From Hofstenia miamia (lineage: Eukaryota; Xenacoelomorpha; Acoela): 64,000 nt of DNA. Positions 9,422-22,271 of the stretch are shown here, one piece after another. The notes beneath the pieces are model-generated. The model was not told the origin of the DNA. It worked only from the letters and a program-made list of their open reading frames with translations, and did no database searches. The DNA lies in the NCBI GenBank assembly GCA_004352715.1, contig SCFE01000081.1, positions 1 through 64,000 on the forward strand, written 5' to 3'. Both the position numbers and the translations under genes were made by a program. The stretch's first letter is position 1. Every line of letters starts with the position of its first letter.

Positions 9422-9950
9422 TCTTATCCTGGTCACAATTATAGACGTCTTGCTGAAAAGATCTCCCAATATCCAAAAGTTTACGTCAATTCTGTCATTC
9501 TAAACACTGGTCTAATCGATGCAATACACTCCACTGATGTTCGAACATTTAAATCAAATATCAATCATCTAGTTGAACAGATTCGTCTGAAATTCTCACC
9601 ATGTTTCATCTACTTCTTAGAAATTACACCAGTCTCCAAATATTCACTCTTACAACAAAATCACGTCATTGATGAATTTAACGAAGTCCTATCACACGTC
9701 TCTTCAAACAAGTTCAATGTCATTCAAAAGATTCATGTTATCACGAAGAACCATCGATTGTAGTCTCCTATCCCACGATTGAATTCATCTTTCTGGCAAT
9801 GGAATCAAACAAATGACTCAAATCCTAAAGAATTACTTGAGTCTTCGTACTCCTCACGTTTCTTACTCCAAAGTCATTAGCTCCTTTTCACGTCGATGTC
9901 TTCTTCCGACCTCATCTCTTCCTCTCTAGAATTACTAAATCAATCAAAAT
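9422..9950 (+). pseudogene. SGNH-hydrolase-like fragment, 5'-truncated
   Basis: Reading from 9422, 113 codons stay open to a TAG at 9761. They include SVILNTGLIDAIHSTDVRTF, a pattern similar to the central Gly/Asn-containing block of SGNH (GDSL) hydrolases, and FLEITPVSK. After a frame change, IHLSGNGIKQM preceded by HD matches the catalytic D-x-x-H block near the C-terminus. The GDS serine block is missing, cut off at the junction with the LINE derivative. Such esterase domains are known from ORF1 of some LINEs, so a retroelement origin is most likely. Confidence 0.5.
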
Positions 9951-10504
9951 GTTAAATTTTTTTATATATTATCTTGTTATATATTTTGTCTTCCGAAATA
10001 TACTCTATACATGTTCACTTGCAAACACAACATAGAAAGACCTTACATCTCAATTACTACACGTGTACTACCAAATTCAGTATTTTCATTTATAAACACA
10101 TTATTAGGTATTTTCTTCTTTTAAAATTAATCCTTTCCGGTCCTACTCTATGATCTTCTCCCTTTTATGACAACATGTGGTAAACCATGGATTTCTATAA
10201 TAGTGTTATAGAAATCCATGAGAAAACAGTTTGACCATAAAATTATTTTTAAGTCAGAATCAATCATAAAATCTGGTACCGGAAGACCGATGCTTAGACA
10301 TACAGTTAATGATTATAATCGCAAAAATGCAGAAACACATCATTAAGTAATACAGTGAGTACAGAGCACACATTCATATTACTCCTCAATATCGTCCACT
10401 TACAGTACAATTATTGATAATATGTTTATTTTGTAACCACGATATATATTTATCACATAAAAATTATTTTATCTAATTCTGAATTTAAACACAGTCTGCA
10501 GAAG
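9951..10504. other. AT-rich DNA with one hairpin
   Basis: No coding frame is seen. The only structure noticed is the perfect inverted repeat at 10186-10220, listed separately. Confidence 0.6.
10186..10220. repeat. Perfect 15-bp hairpin
   Basis: CATGGATTTCTATAA and its exact reverse complement TTATAGAAATCCATG are separated by five bases (TAGTG). No poly-T tract or protein gene is linked to it. Confidence 0.9.
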
Positions 10505-10620
10505 AATTGCAAATGGGCCGAAAACTCAAGCCCTTTCCAAGCCCAAATTATAATCTAAAAAAGCCCAAGTCCAGCCCAAATACAAAAGAAACTAACAAAG
10601 CCCAACCTCGGCCCAAATGA
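10505..10620. repeat. AGCCCAA-rich block, hAT-subterminal-like
   Basis: GCCC-centred motifs recur about eight times (AAGCCC, AGCCCAAA, AGCCCAAG, CAGCCCAAA, AGCCCAAC, GGCCCAAA). Short GC-rich clustered motifs of this kind are typical of the ends of hAT transposons. The inner part and other end were not found; a LINE remnant follows directly. Confidence 0.45.
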
Positions 10621-10689
10621 AATAAAAAAAATAATGCATGCGATATAAAACTTGTTAATATACATTCATTACAAAAAATAAAAAGATTT

Positions 10690-12126
10690 GCATTGCTAGC
10701 TGATCTTAGACGTTCCAACTCCACCTTTTCTGGACCAATCATACTTTCTTTTGAGGTAATAGTTTCAACCTTTCGGTGCCTTTCAATAATATTGTTAAGA
10801 ACATTTGAAAAACTTGTATTTAATATTCACATCAAAGATATCTACAACATTCATTTACATAAAAATCAACATGGCTTCAGAATAAATGGAACAACAAAAA
10901 AGCCATTTTTGAACTACAAAATAGAATTCAGTCCTATAAAAATGGAAATTATGATTATTTAAGAGTAATTTGACTTGATATCAAGAAAGCCTTTTGAAAT
11001 GTAAATGATTACATTTGATTTGAAAATTTAAAATTTAAAATTTAAATCCGTACCTCCTAAATTGGCATGATAGCCTCATTGGCAATAGACAACAAATTTT
11101 TAAACAGGATAATAGACTTTCAAATATGGAAAAGATCAACAAAGGTGTTCCTCAAGGATTCATTTCTAGTCTCATTTTTTAAATTTATGTATTGACCCCT
11201 TAAATTGTGAATCATTAAGCATTACAAATGGATTTATTATGAAATATGCTGCCTTCCAACTTTGTAAATTTTGACTTAAATCATTAAGTTAATAATAAGA
11301 TTAAAGCTTGCTATGAAGAAAACCAATATGAAATCAATGGAAATAATTATACCATTAAGGAGAAAATTTACTGATAAAATAAATAAAATTGATTGCTATT
11401 CTTCAGTAACAATAATGAATCTTGAATTCATCATACATAGCAAGCATTCATTTAAACATCATATTGTTCAAATTTATAAAAATTCAATGAGAAATTTCTG
11501 TATAATACTAAGAGTTAGAAGATTTCTTAAATCAAGATGAAACAAGGGATTTTATTCAATTCATTAGTAAGTACTATTATAATTTATGGTATACAAGTCT
11601 ATGCAGGTGAATTGAAATATCTTTATCGAAACATAACAACATATACAAGAAAGCATTCAAATTTAAATTCATTAGAAAAAAATGTAATATTTTTAGCATC
11701 ATTAAAACAAAAGATAAATCTTTACATCAACGCATTGAAGACTCTCATAATAATCCACTAAAACAATTAATTTTCAAATGATATAGAAACTAAAAAAATA
11801 ATCCACCGAAATCATTCTCTTCAAAAAAACCATTTTCCCTGATCGTTATTTCTCCTGTTATAATTTATAGTTTCCTAGTTTTGTAGTTTTTAGTGTAATT
11901 TACAGCATTGTAAACTTAAAATATAGTTCACTACCTTTATTATTATTATTATTAATAGACAATGCATTCTTAACGACAATAATGTATTACACTCATTCGA
12001 AGATTTTGTGTAGCACAAGATACCACACACACGGACACACAAATTTATATTATATATATTTATTTATTATTATTTTGTAAGTACATGTATTTGTTCTAGT
12101 TTGCAGTAAATTTGCTTTGCCTCTTA
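10690..12126 (+). pseudogene. Decayed LINE (reverse transcriptase fragments and 3' tail)
   Basis: Degenerate RT motifs appear in order on the plus strand. LRTFEKLVF and HKNQHGFRING (10790-10890) match the LINE RT start. KINKGVPQGFISSLIF (about 11130-11180) matches the conserved GVPQGS box. NSLVSTIIIYGIQVYAGEL (11558-11612) matches the thumb-to-tail YGI.VW box. Many stops and frameshifts separate them. The tail 11957-12126 (AGACAATGCAT ... AAATTTGCTTTGCCTCTT) is shared with other copies in the window. The clade is probably CR1/jockey-like. Confidence 0.78.
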
Positions 12127-12149
12127 AACACAATTTATAATTTTCTCAC

Positions 12150-12545
12150 CGAAGTAGTGTTTTGTGGGCATGTCCGAGCCCGCCAGGCAGAAGGGAGGGC
12201 GGGCACCGGGCACTACTGTGATCGGGCGGGCGGTCATTGGACACTCAAATAACAGGGCATATGTTATGCCCGCTTAAATAAAGTCTGGTTTAATCATAAG
12301 ATAATATGCTGTAATGAAGTAAGCTTTTTCTGCTTTGAAAATAAATTTCATAATTTATCGTGAAATTAATGCTTTTGAAACGAAAACATTTCAATTTTAT
12401 AGTACTTTTGCTGTTATAAAATGAAAGAAATGCAAAACATTAATCTCTATGCATGATATTTGTAAGAATGGGATACGGATCGTGAATTGAATATACCGGA
12501 TGCCGGATAATTTGACTGTTGGATACCGGATATCGGATATTATAT
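12150..12545. repeat. GC-rich CGGGC block and CCGGAT-repeat block, hAT-like remnants
   Basis: 12160-12250 is rich in CGGGC/GGGC runs (GGGCGGGCACCGGGCACTA), standing out against AT-rich surroundings. 12475-12545 has GGAT-type motifs repeated six times (GGATACGGAT, CCGGATGCCGGATAA, GGATACCGGATATCGGATA). Both resemble the subterminal motif clusters of hAT elements, and the first resembles the hAT end at 51844. No transposase frame is linked. Confidence 0.4.
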
Positions 12546-13611
12546 TATTCAATTATTACTAAGGCAACCAGAAATATGACTTTAAAAAAACAAAATAGGA
12601 CCTTATTTTTATGATAAAATATGACGGAATTTAGTTAAATATTGTAGCATAATCTTTAATAAAAGACTCGATTTAAAACAAAAACAAAATGGAAAAGAAA
12701 AACATAAAACTCAAATAAGAAACTCGAATAAATTTATTAGAAATTAGCTTCTAATGATTTTACCAAAATTGTAAAAGCAAATATCAGTCGCAACTCTTTT
12801 GACAAAACGTGTGTGGACATTAAGCTCCGCATTGATTTTAGCTTAACAACGGGTTCACGCAGAAGATAATTACGTGGACATCAAAAATTGGTTAGCGACT
12901 GGTACTTGCTTGATCGGTAAACATTTATTAAATTTTATATAAATAGAACCAAAGCGCTGTAAAATTGATGGAAATTTACTATTTAGTGGTTTACTCTTAA
13001 CTCATGGGTTTATTTAATTATTATACGATGCGAAGCTAAGTGAGCTTTGTGTGTGATGATCGAAGGCTGTGTGCAAGGGGATAGTCAAGTGGATTTCAGC
13101 CTCGACAATTACATGCAATTAGGTTACAGCTAGGTATAGGAATGTTTTTTCTCTATCGCTTAGCTCGCCACTGTTTGCTTGTGTGACATATAGTAACAAA
13201 TAAAGACGAGAAGCCACCATAAGGATGATTACCATGTTTAATATTAACCTTGTTTTAGATCCAAATTGTTGACTCATAAGAGACTGATAAGAGACCGTGT
13301 TGTTTATATTTTAATTATATGTAGGTTAGGGGCTGCTGTAGTTTATAGAATCCTTTTTAATTTGTTTGCAGCTAGTGTTGTGTCAGTTGTACATGTCAGC
13401 CCTCATTGCGATATATGTTTATTCTAATTAGATGTAGGAAACTGCCTTGATTATATATTAGCTACTTTTTAACTATGGAGTGGCAGTTAATATCCGGTTG
13501 CGAGTCTATTACATTCACACATTAATTCTATGCAAGTTGAGAATGAGAACTAAGTCGAGTAGTGACTGGTATTTATTACACCATAAGTAAGGCACACATA
13601 ACAAAACTCTT
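12546..13611. other. Intergenic DNA, nothing recognised
   Basis: AT-rich with scattered stops in all frames. No gene, inverted repeat or tandem repeat noticed. Confidence 0.55.
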
Positions 13612-14287
13612 TTAAGGTAGATCTATCCCCTCACTAGTGATAAAAATGAAGAAAAATCACCATATGAGAAAGTGACATATATTGACCATTAGAGCAATTA
13701 AGAAGGGTTACAAGGACACCACCGAAGCACAAGAAGGGGATATGTACACACCTGGGGTCACTAGAGAGATTCGGTGAGTGAAATAATACTTTTTTCTCGA
13801 TTTCCGAAAATTCAAAATTTTGCATGGTTCTGTATCTTTCATGCATGATATTTCTAACAGTTTTTGTGCAAATGAGCTTAAACTTCTTACAGATGTTTGC
13901 AATAGCTAGCTGTAGGGCATGTACTTTTTCCTTCCGAAGTAATGTGATGCACCGAATTTCCGGCACCTAAAAAGGCCGAAGAAGAACAAAATTTGAAAAA
14001 AAGAAAGTTTTCAAGGTATCAAAAAGATAATAGTACAAGACCTAAAGCTATATGTCTTCATTACAGTTGTGAAGTTTCAAGTCAATCCAAGCATTAATCT
14101 TTGAGTAAATGTGTTTTGAAGTTTTGTTCTATTTTTAGCACAATGGCGGCCATCTTGGAAGTTCATTTGCGTAAATTTTCAGAATTTATGTCGTATCATA
14201 ATCTTTGACCATTTTGAATATAACAATGTGGTGGATTTTTATGCCCAGAATTCAATTTTAGCCCCTCTAAGGATAGATCTACCTTAA
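13612..14287. mobile_element. TTAA-flanked MITE, 676 bp, piggyBac-like target site
   Basis: The ends are TTAAGGTAGATCTATCC and its mirror GGATAGATCTACCTTAA, that is a 13-bp terminal inverted repeat inside TTAA. TTAA duplication is the hallmark of piggyBac-type insertion. The interior has no transposase; its minus-strand frames (13634-13966) have no recognisable domain. It contains CAATGGCGGCCATCTTGG, a phrase I associate with non-autonomous elements in other animals (recollection, not checked). Confidence 0.8.
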
Positions 14288-15540
14288 TGAAACTGAGCTG
14301 AGTAGCAGCGGATGGAACGATGGATGCGGATGGATGGAACGAAATCGAACTGTTGGAAACCTGCTAACTGTCTTTAAGACACTGCTTCGGGCAATAAGTG
14401 AGCCCAGCTTGTTCTCTCTTGACCTCTACTTTCGGAGATGCTACCTAAATACTAGTGATGAATGGTTACATTGACTCTGGAGTATTAATTAAGTTATATC
14501 TCAATTAATGTACTATTACGAAAGACAAGAGAGAGTGAAAGTACTCATTACTCCGCACGTTGGAATCTGCAGGCAGTCGTATCTAAATTGTACAACGTTA
14601 TTATGCACATCCCTTGCCTGGGTGATGATGTAACAATATGCCCTAAAATATGACCATTCATTTTTCAAAATGGTCAATTTAAGCAATATAAAACGTTTTT
14701 CTATTACTGAGAACAATATATAGAACAAATACAAAAACTCTTATATAATGAAAAGTTAATTTCTCAAACCAAATACTTCACCAACTTATAATAGCAGCAC
14801 ATAAATGTCCAAATATTACTGTGGTTAAGATTCCTGTCATAGGCTAAAAGTTTTTTTTAGCATAGGAACAGCTCTCAACTGTAGCCGATGTTGCTTGACA
14901 GTTTCATAACTTGTACAATTCCGTTTAAATGTCCATCCCCTTTCCTTTCATTATACATACTATAATGATTATAGCAGTGAAACCGATATTTTCTAATCGT
15001 GACTTGATATAGGCGATTATTTCACAGGTATCATTTCCAAGATCAAGGGAATAATAACAACATCTGATCGAATTTCAACTCTGTCAATCATTGAACAACT
15101 TTGACTTTTTATGATAGCAGCCTTAATTAAAGTAATTAGATAAAAACCCTCATGTATTTTGCCTGAATAGGCATGGTACAATTCTGCAACACATGTGCCT
15201 TGCAGAATACATGAAATAATAATGTATATATGGCCAATCCCAGAAACGCATTGGCCAGTGGGTCGGATCGGGTCAACAATTAGCTAGCAATTAACCTTTC
15301 GGGGGCTAGGCCAGGAAGTACATTAATTGAGATTGAATTAATATAAATGTCTTAGTTGAAATGATTTAACGCTGTCACAATTTAATTGGTTTATAAAAAC
15401 TCTAAACTTTGAACAAAAGCCGGACGAAGCATCAATATATCGTAATAAATATTACCTCCGTTCTACCAAATTCAACTGGATACGCTATCTATCTTATTTA
15501 AATTCAAATTCCTACAAATATCTTTCCTTTTCTTTAATGA
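14288..15540. other. Intergenic DNA, nothing recognised
   Basis: No coding frame, tRNA or inverted repeat of note. AT-rich throughout. Confidence 0.5.
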
Positions 15541-15907
15541 CTACATTAAATTAAATGAGCGATCACAAAAATTTCTGTGTTTAGATAAAAATTCTAATGG
15601 GTTTCATCACATATTCATTAAATTGTGGAATAATTTAGATTATGAAACGCGAATAGAAAAAACTATAAAAAGTTTAGAAAAAAATTGAAACAATTTTTTC
15701 TAATAAAACAATATACATTAGGGGACGGTAATACACTTCATGTATACGAAACATTCATCCAGCTTTGAGCACTTAAACAAACATGGATTATATATTGTAA
15801 TATTAATTTGTAGGTAATAATTTGTTTATATTTTATTTTTTTATCACGTGTTAGTTTGTAGATTTGTTGTATACATATATTGCGCAATAAATTTGCTTTG
15901 ATTCTTA
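15541..15907 (+). pseudogene. LINE ORF2 C-terminus and 3' tail
   Basis: About 55 codons (IKLWNNLDYETRIEKTIKSL and following) match the usual end of LINE ORF2, where a W-N-x-L motif precedes a short helical tail. The 3' part (TACATTAGGGGACGGTAATA to CAATAAATTTGCTTTGATTC) is repeated, with few changes, at 33895-34113. Confidence 0.75.
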
Positions 15908-16079
15908 CCCGCAACTGATGATAAAACAAATAAGAACAGCATAAGCATGAAGCAGAAGCTCTTTGAACTCCCCAATTCAAGCCCGATCGAAATATAATTG
16001 ACTAATAAAGAAAGATCAATGAAATGAATTAAGGATTACGCGCAAAAAATTCTGCATTAAAACCACGTCAATTCTTCTA

Positions 16080-17660
16080 AACGAAAGTGGACATTTTGTA
16101 AGCCGTTTTATTAGAAAAACGATTGGACTCAATAATGATATTTCAGAAATTTATATTGACAATAAAAAAATTACAGATATAAAAGATACTAAGTCATCTA
16201 AATCAGACAGTTAAAGAATTAGGTAACTTCAATTTTCCTAAAACTTCTTTATCAGAACTTACGCAATCACATTGTAAGTCAAAATTTTAATTTAGCTTAT
16301 CTACCTTAAAAGAATTAGAAACTATTGTAAAAAATGCAGACTTTAATAAATCTACATGTTCTAATCATTTGCCTTACTTTATTATTAAGAAATTTGTTCA
16401 TTTATATCGTGACCATCTATCATTTGCATTTAATCAATGTATAGTTGAAACCGAATTTCCGGAGATAATGAAAAATTCAGATATAACACCATTTTATAAA
16501 AATGGAGATCCCCTCATTGCGAAAAACTGTATGCCAATTTCAATAGCGCACCCTTTTAGTAAACTATTCGAAAAATTATTGCACATTCAAATCAACAAAT
16601 ATCTTGCATCTGAGAATATTTAAAGAACAGCATAGCACAGGTGATGTAAAAAATACTTCAATTACTGAAAAAATATCTTCAAATATATCTCAAAATAAAT
16701 CCAGTTGCATAGCCCTTCTAGACTGAATCAAAGCTTTTAGTTCAAAGAATTCTGAAATTTTGACAATTAAACTTAATAATTACGGATTTCAACAAAATTC
16801 AATTAAGTTACTTATGAGTTCTTTATAAAATAGAAAACAGCGTGTTTTATTAAATAATATGAAATCTGAATATATTACAACCGATCGAGGAGTGCCTCAG
16901 GACACAGTACTAGAGCAAATTTTATTTGGAATATATGTAAATGATATTACTAAACATGTAAATCATAGTGAAATATATCAATTTGCTGACGATACGAGTT
17001 TTATAGTTAAAGATAATGATGTATTTAAGGCCACAAAGTATCTAAAAAGTGATTTTGAAAATCTTTCTATGTATTTCTCATCCAATCAATTGAAAATAAA
17101 TATTGAAAAAAACACAATTTATTATATTTTCCATCAATTCTGTAAAAGAAATAACAAACAAGATCGAATTCATTGCTAACAGGGTTACAATAAAACAAAG
17201 TGATGATGCTACATATACTTAGGTGTTGATTGTGGCAACGATTTAAAACTGAATGAATTTCTCCTAAAAAAATACAAAAATGGCATCTAGTGTTAGATAC
17301 TTATACCACCTCAGAAATTTAGGACCAGACTATCACGTTAAACTACTACATGCATTTGTTTATTGTAATTACGCTATTGTTCAATTTTATTGTTTAATTT
17401 TAATACAAAAACAGCTATTTACTATCAAAACCTTTTAATTGGTTATTAAAAACATTAAATTTTGAATGTAAGCATGATTATGTTTGTGAATACAGGCGAA
17501 AGTATAATATATTTTCCCCACTATACCAAGTACAATTCCATGCAGCTTCCATTTTTATTAACTCTCATAAGCGATTTTGTAACGTCCTTCCATAACCACG
17601 GTCCATTAGACCCTGTACAAGATTTTGTGTTGAAAACTTCGCTCTTAATTTATTTCAGTA
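16080..17660 (+). pseudogene. Decayed LINE reverse transcriptase
   Basis: In order on the plus strand come a pre-RT segment (FNQCIVETEFPEIMKNSDIT, 16430-16490), FSKLFEKLLHIQINKYL (16555-16606), GVPQDTVLEQILFGIYVNDI (16889-16948), the active-site box YQFADDTSFIV (16977-17009; FADD for YADD) and SSNQLKINIEKNT. A last part near 17490-17620 resembles the C-terminal tail. Several stops and frameshifts make it non-functional. It lies just downstream of another LINE end, so two insertions are adjacent. Confidence 0.82.
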
Positions 17661-17678
17661 TGTCTATCTCATTTTAGA

Positions 17679-18110
17679 TTACAAAGAAGCATAAGAAATA
17701 TTGGTTACCTCAACAAATAAGACTATATAATGAATGTTTACAGCACCAATACAGTTATTAAGATCATAAAATACATGTAGCAAGCAGAATTCACATTCTC
17801 TGAGAGAATTTTGATGTGGCGTCTGACGATGTTGAATAGTAGGACGTGAACTCGATTGACTTTGATCATGAGATGTATAAAGATCCGATGAATGATCACT
17901 TTCATCAGAACTAGAATCTCTTCCTACATCACCAGTATTTGCAGGTAGGCCTACATATTGATTTTCCGAATCAGTGCCCATGAATCATCATCTGAACCTT
18001 CATCAGAAGTTTAATTATCAGAAGATGAGGAATAATCATTACCATCACCGTGTCAGTTGCAGATGCTCTAGCCAAAGTTTCATTGGATTTTCAATGTTTC
18101 ACATACCACT
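17679..18110 (-). other. Unrecognised serine/aspartate-rich frame
   Basis: The frame 17981-17679 begins with an acidic Ser/Asp-rich run (SSSDESDHSSDLYTSHDQSQ); the minus strand upstream to about 18110 also reads Ser/Asp-rich in another frame, interrupted by stops. Such segments occur at the N-termini of some DNA transposases, but no transposase core was seen. It may be a decayed element. Confidence 0.25.
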
Positions 18111-18699
18111 TGTATAATGTCATGTTCCATGAAGTGTCGTAGTTTTCAAAACTAACAATATGATTTTTCATTTACTTTCTCAATCATGGCTTTCCACCGC
18201 CATTACCATTGTGATCCTCCCAATATGCTGTTTAGTTAGCTGCTAATCGATGACTTGGACGGCTTCAGATAACTACATATACAGCAGACAATGGAAGAGT
18301 AAAATAATCAATGATATTGCAAGTCTACCATTGCTCAAAACGCATTGTTCATTCATCCAATAAGCGATTAGCTATTCGAAACAACTAAGTAAGCTATTTT
18401 AAGGTTTTCTTGTTTCATGCAAATCATGCAATGATTGACTAGGCCATTATCTCAATCTAATCCTGTCAAGAGATTTCAAGTTCATTACCAGGATCCAACT
18501 GACCCTGCTGATTTTTTAATAAACTTCACTACTTCACAGGCACATAGATGTGTATATAATTAGAATAGTAACTCATAGTTAATCTACAATGAATGATGTT
18601 AAAGGATCTTGAATGCTAGTGTATAGCTCTGACATGCCACAGAATGATAGCATTGAAAGTAATGTACAGGGTCAGATGGACACTGCTAATGCATCAGAG

Positions 18700-19035
18700 G
18701 GTTAAACAAATATTTGACTGAGAATCAATGTCGTTTCTTGCTAATTACTTAAAAGTAAATCCACGATACCATAAATTTATTTGCAGTAGTACTTCCTATC
18801 CTAGTTTTGATTTAGATTTAGAAAATGAGATTAGAGTAGGAAAAAATTACGAACAATTTAGAAAAAAATTAGGAAGTACACACAATCAGAAACACAAACA
18901 TGCTAAACGCATTTACTGATTTCTTACACTAAGCTCACCACACATTTACTTTTATTATCATACATGAATATTTAGTTTTTAGTTCCAAAATTGTGATTTT
19001 AATAAAAAGATTGCTTTGACTTTTATTATTCGTCA
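18700..19035 (+). pseudogene. LINE C-terminal frame and tail
   Basis: A 63-codon frame ends ENEIRVGKNYEQFRKKLG, resembling the end of LINE ORF2, and is followed by a tail with AATAAAAAGATTGCTTTGACTTTTATT, the same type of 3' end as other LINE copies in the window. Confidence 0.5.
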
Positions 19036-22000
19036 AATCGCATATCCACTTGAGTTATGTGTGATAAAATAACTGTAAATAAATGTTCTTAAAAAATGTA
19101 AAGATTCTTATCAAAAAAACTGATATTCTTCTTTTTAATTGAAAATTTGCACTCTTCCTTGTTTACAATAAAATCTACTGCGCTGGTTTGAATGCTGTAT
19201 GAAGAAAATTAGAGATTAAGCCTCTTGCGATCTGAATACGATTTCTACATATTTTTCTAGCAATTGTCAGTAATTTTAAAGCGAGGAAATGCTACACTTC
19301 TTTTATTAAGATATGGCGGTTAGGATTCAAGCAATTCATGTCTAATCTGTGACATATGGAACACAAACTCATTAAATAGTGTTATCCTCAGCATCTCAAT
19401 CATTGTACAAGTTTTTCAGTATCAATCACCCAAAAAATAATCATTGTAATGTTCATTTATATATATTGATTTTCGTTATTTTTAAAAAAATCAATTTTAT
19501 ATTTGGTGATTCTTAAATATTCTATTTTGTAATGTTAATTTTGTAAAATGTGTCAAATTTATAGTTTTGTTAAAAAATGATTTATTTAATCAAGTTATTA
19601 CATTGATAAAAATTAAATAAGTTTTGAGCAGTGTTAAATTATAGCATGTCTAGCAATTAATATTCGAAGACAGTACAAAAATTAACTCCATTTCAAGAAA
19701 TTATTTTAAGAAACTACTTCAATTGAGGAGTAGTTTTAAACTTTACAAACAAAATTGAACTGAAAACGATAACGATATCTCCATTAACAATGGACATTAT
19801 CAAATTTAAGTAAAACCATTAAAAATAAGTTTAAAAATTCAAAAAGCTATTTGGTTACAAATCACCAATCGGCCTACATGTGAAAATTTTGTTGCAATTC
19901 ATTAATTTATGGAACTTATGTTAACAACAAATTATTAATATAAATACATTCTACACTTTACCAAGTTATTGTAAATTTATATATTGATTTTTTGCTAATG
20001 TGCAGTATTAATTTGGATGATGACAGTAGCATGCTGAAACAAGTCGAGATTCAGATACATTATGCCATTCGTGTTTATTCCCATTGTCGTTTTGCTTAGT
20101 ACTATTCGTATGTGATTTGCACTCAACATTATTTCAGTTTCTGAAAAACCTAAAATGTGTAGTTGATCATCTTTTTGAATGTGAGCAACACAACATTCTG
20201 TTTATTGGGATTTACAGTTGAATTGCGATAATGTAAACGTAGCAGTTGCGAAAAATTGTTTCCTAATTCATCTATTGACTGCTTTAGTTAGTTTGTCATC
20301 AATACAATGCTTTTTAAATCTAACAGTTCGTTATCGTTTACATTTTTACAAAATGTTTGAAATGCAGTTTCACTCCAAAGACTTTTCCCATTTTAATGGT
20401 GAAAAATGAAATTGGAATAATCAAGGACGGATGGGGTCATTCTAAATATAGAAATATGCTATATTATTTTTCGAACGCCAAAAAATTAAATGCTTCTAAT
20501 TTTGAATTTGGCGACAAAATCATTCTACTAAAGAACAATTTATACAAATTTTGTTTTTCCATGTAATGTATGCATAAATTTACTGCAATTGAATTTCATT
20601 TTTTACTTTTCCATCTGCCCTTCGAGCATCTTTACAATGTCTAATAGTGACTGATAGGGTTGGAATATCTAACTGCTTCAATTGCAGATTTGATACTGGA
20701 TTGCAGATATAGAAGTGAATATTTTTGTTGGATGACAGGTATACAAATTTAAGATAGTTCACATTTGAATAAGTAATGTGAAGTTTATGATCGTCAGAAT
20801 TCCACAAGAAAAACAGCAAAACAAAAATTATCAATTCAGTACACATTCACGTAAAGGTTATCGGCAATCTCAGTTTCTACATGTATGTATCAACAGCTCA
20901 TTGTCATAAATGTGTAAATGCATTCACAGGAAATATCACAGAAAAATTGTCGCCTCCATTTAGCACGATAATATAGAATATGGTGTCAGGAACATATCTA
21001 ATTTTTAGAGGTTCTATATACAGGTTGGGGTTCAATTTTTGAAATATATTTTATAACGAATAAATTTAAGAGATACTTTATAATAATCTATTTTGAGTAA
21101 CTTAACTAGTCATGAAGTCTTACTCAATATTATACAAGGCAAATCTATTGGGCGAAAACAGCAACCTAAGCACCTACTGCTAATATCCAGTTGGACAATT
21201 TCGTTTTTATCGAGCTGATTTGAATTATTCGATAGCATACCACCAAAAAACATCAATGTAGAGGGTTACCTTTAAAAGCCGAAATTAGTATTCGCAATTA
21301 CGGACTTGCATATTTGCTCATATTTTTGGAATATTTTTGTAAAAGTGAAACTTATAGATCTGTAATTGCAACAATTTAGAGAGTTCTCCTGTATATGGGA
21401 GAAAATTAGCCAATATTATTACGAAAAGTAATTTAATTATATTCAGCGAATAATATGACAAGGAAATAATGAATTTTGCACAATTCTTAATACACATTGT
21501 CGGTATTTCTAAAGATTCGCTTCATTTATAGGCTTTTACTTTTAGCGTCTAGCTAGAAAAATTCAATTCCAATTGCAAATCGGAATGAAACCAGATTTTT
21601 GCGATCTTTTACTTAGATTTTTAAATTATGAGTGGCGCCGAAGTAGACTGATATTTTCCTAAGTTCATTAATTGATAGCAATCCTTGAATTTGGTTAACA
21701 CTTCCATTTTTTTTGCAATAAGATGCAAATGATGTTCAAGTTCACTGCACTGTTGAAGCATATTTTCTATAAGGGACTCTTAATCTACTAAGTAGAGATT
21801 GCATACACTGCTCTCAGTTCAATACGCGACTTTTTCCTTAAAATCTTACATAAATGGTAATTATTTACAGCTTTGTGTGTAAGGAAGTTTTTGCAGACCC
21901 GATTTTTGCTTTTCACGAGTGGTCTCAATAAGGAATTAACAAAGAGTGTGTGATTCCAAAGTACAATTTTCATGTTTAGACAACATTCTTTCGGTATGGA

Positions 22001-22271
22001 GTATTAGCTGAAAGAAAGCCGCAATGACAAGTTTCATTTTCTAAGCGGTTAAAAAAATACAGGTTGAAAATATAAAATTAAAAAATTCAATGTTTTAGTC
22101 TACTGGGAAAAATTCTTGTCCTTACCATGTGTCATGTACTTCTATATTTAAAATTTACTGCAAAATGCAAACAAAATTAAAACTCAGTCTAAACATTTGA
22201 ATTCAAAAGGAGCAAACACATTTTAATTTCTACTGATGAAAACCCTGAAACTCGTTAATAGACATCGTTTA
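19036..22271. other. Intergenic DNA downstream of the KANSL1-like gene
   Basis: Mostly featureless AT-rich DNA. One 88-codon minus-strand frame (20846-20580) begins with a hydrophobic run like a signal peptide (MCTELIIFVLLFFLWNS) but has no supporting splice or composition evidence. Another small plus-strand frame lies at 20218-20566. Neither is recognised. Confidence 0.45.

Noticed and set aside
20580-20846. Minus-strand frame with a signal-peptide-like start
   Set aside because: No splice signals, composition change or family match; hydrophobic starts are common by chance in T-rich DNA.
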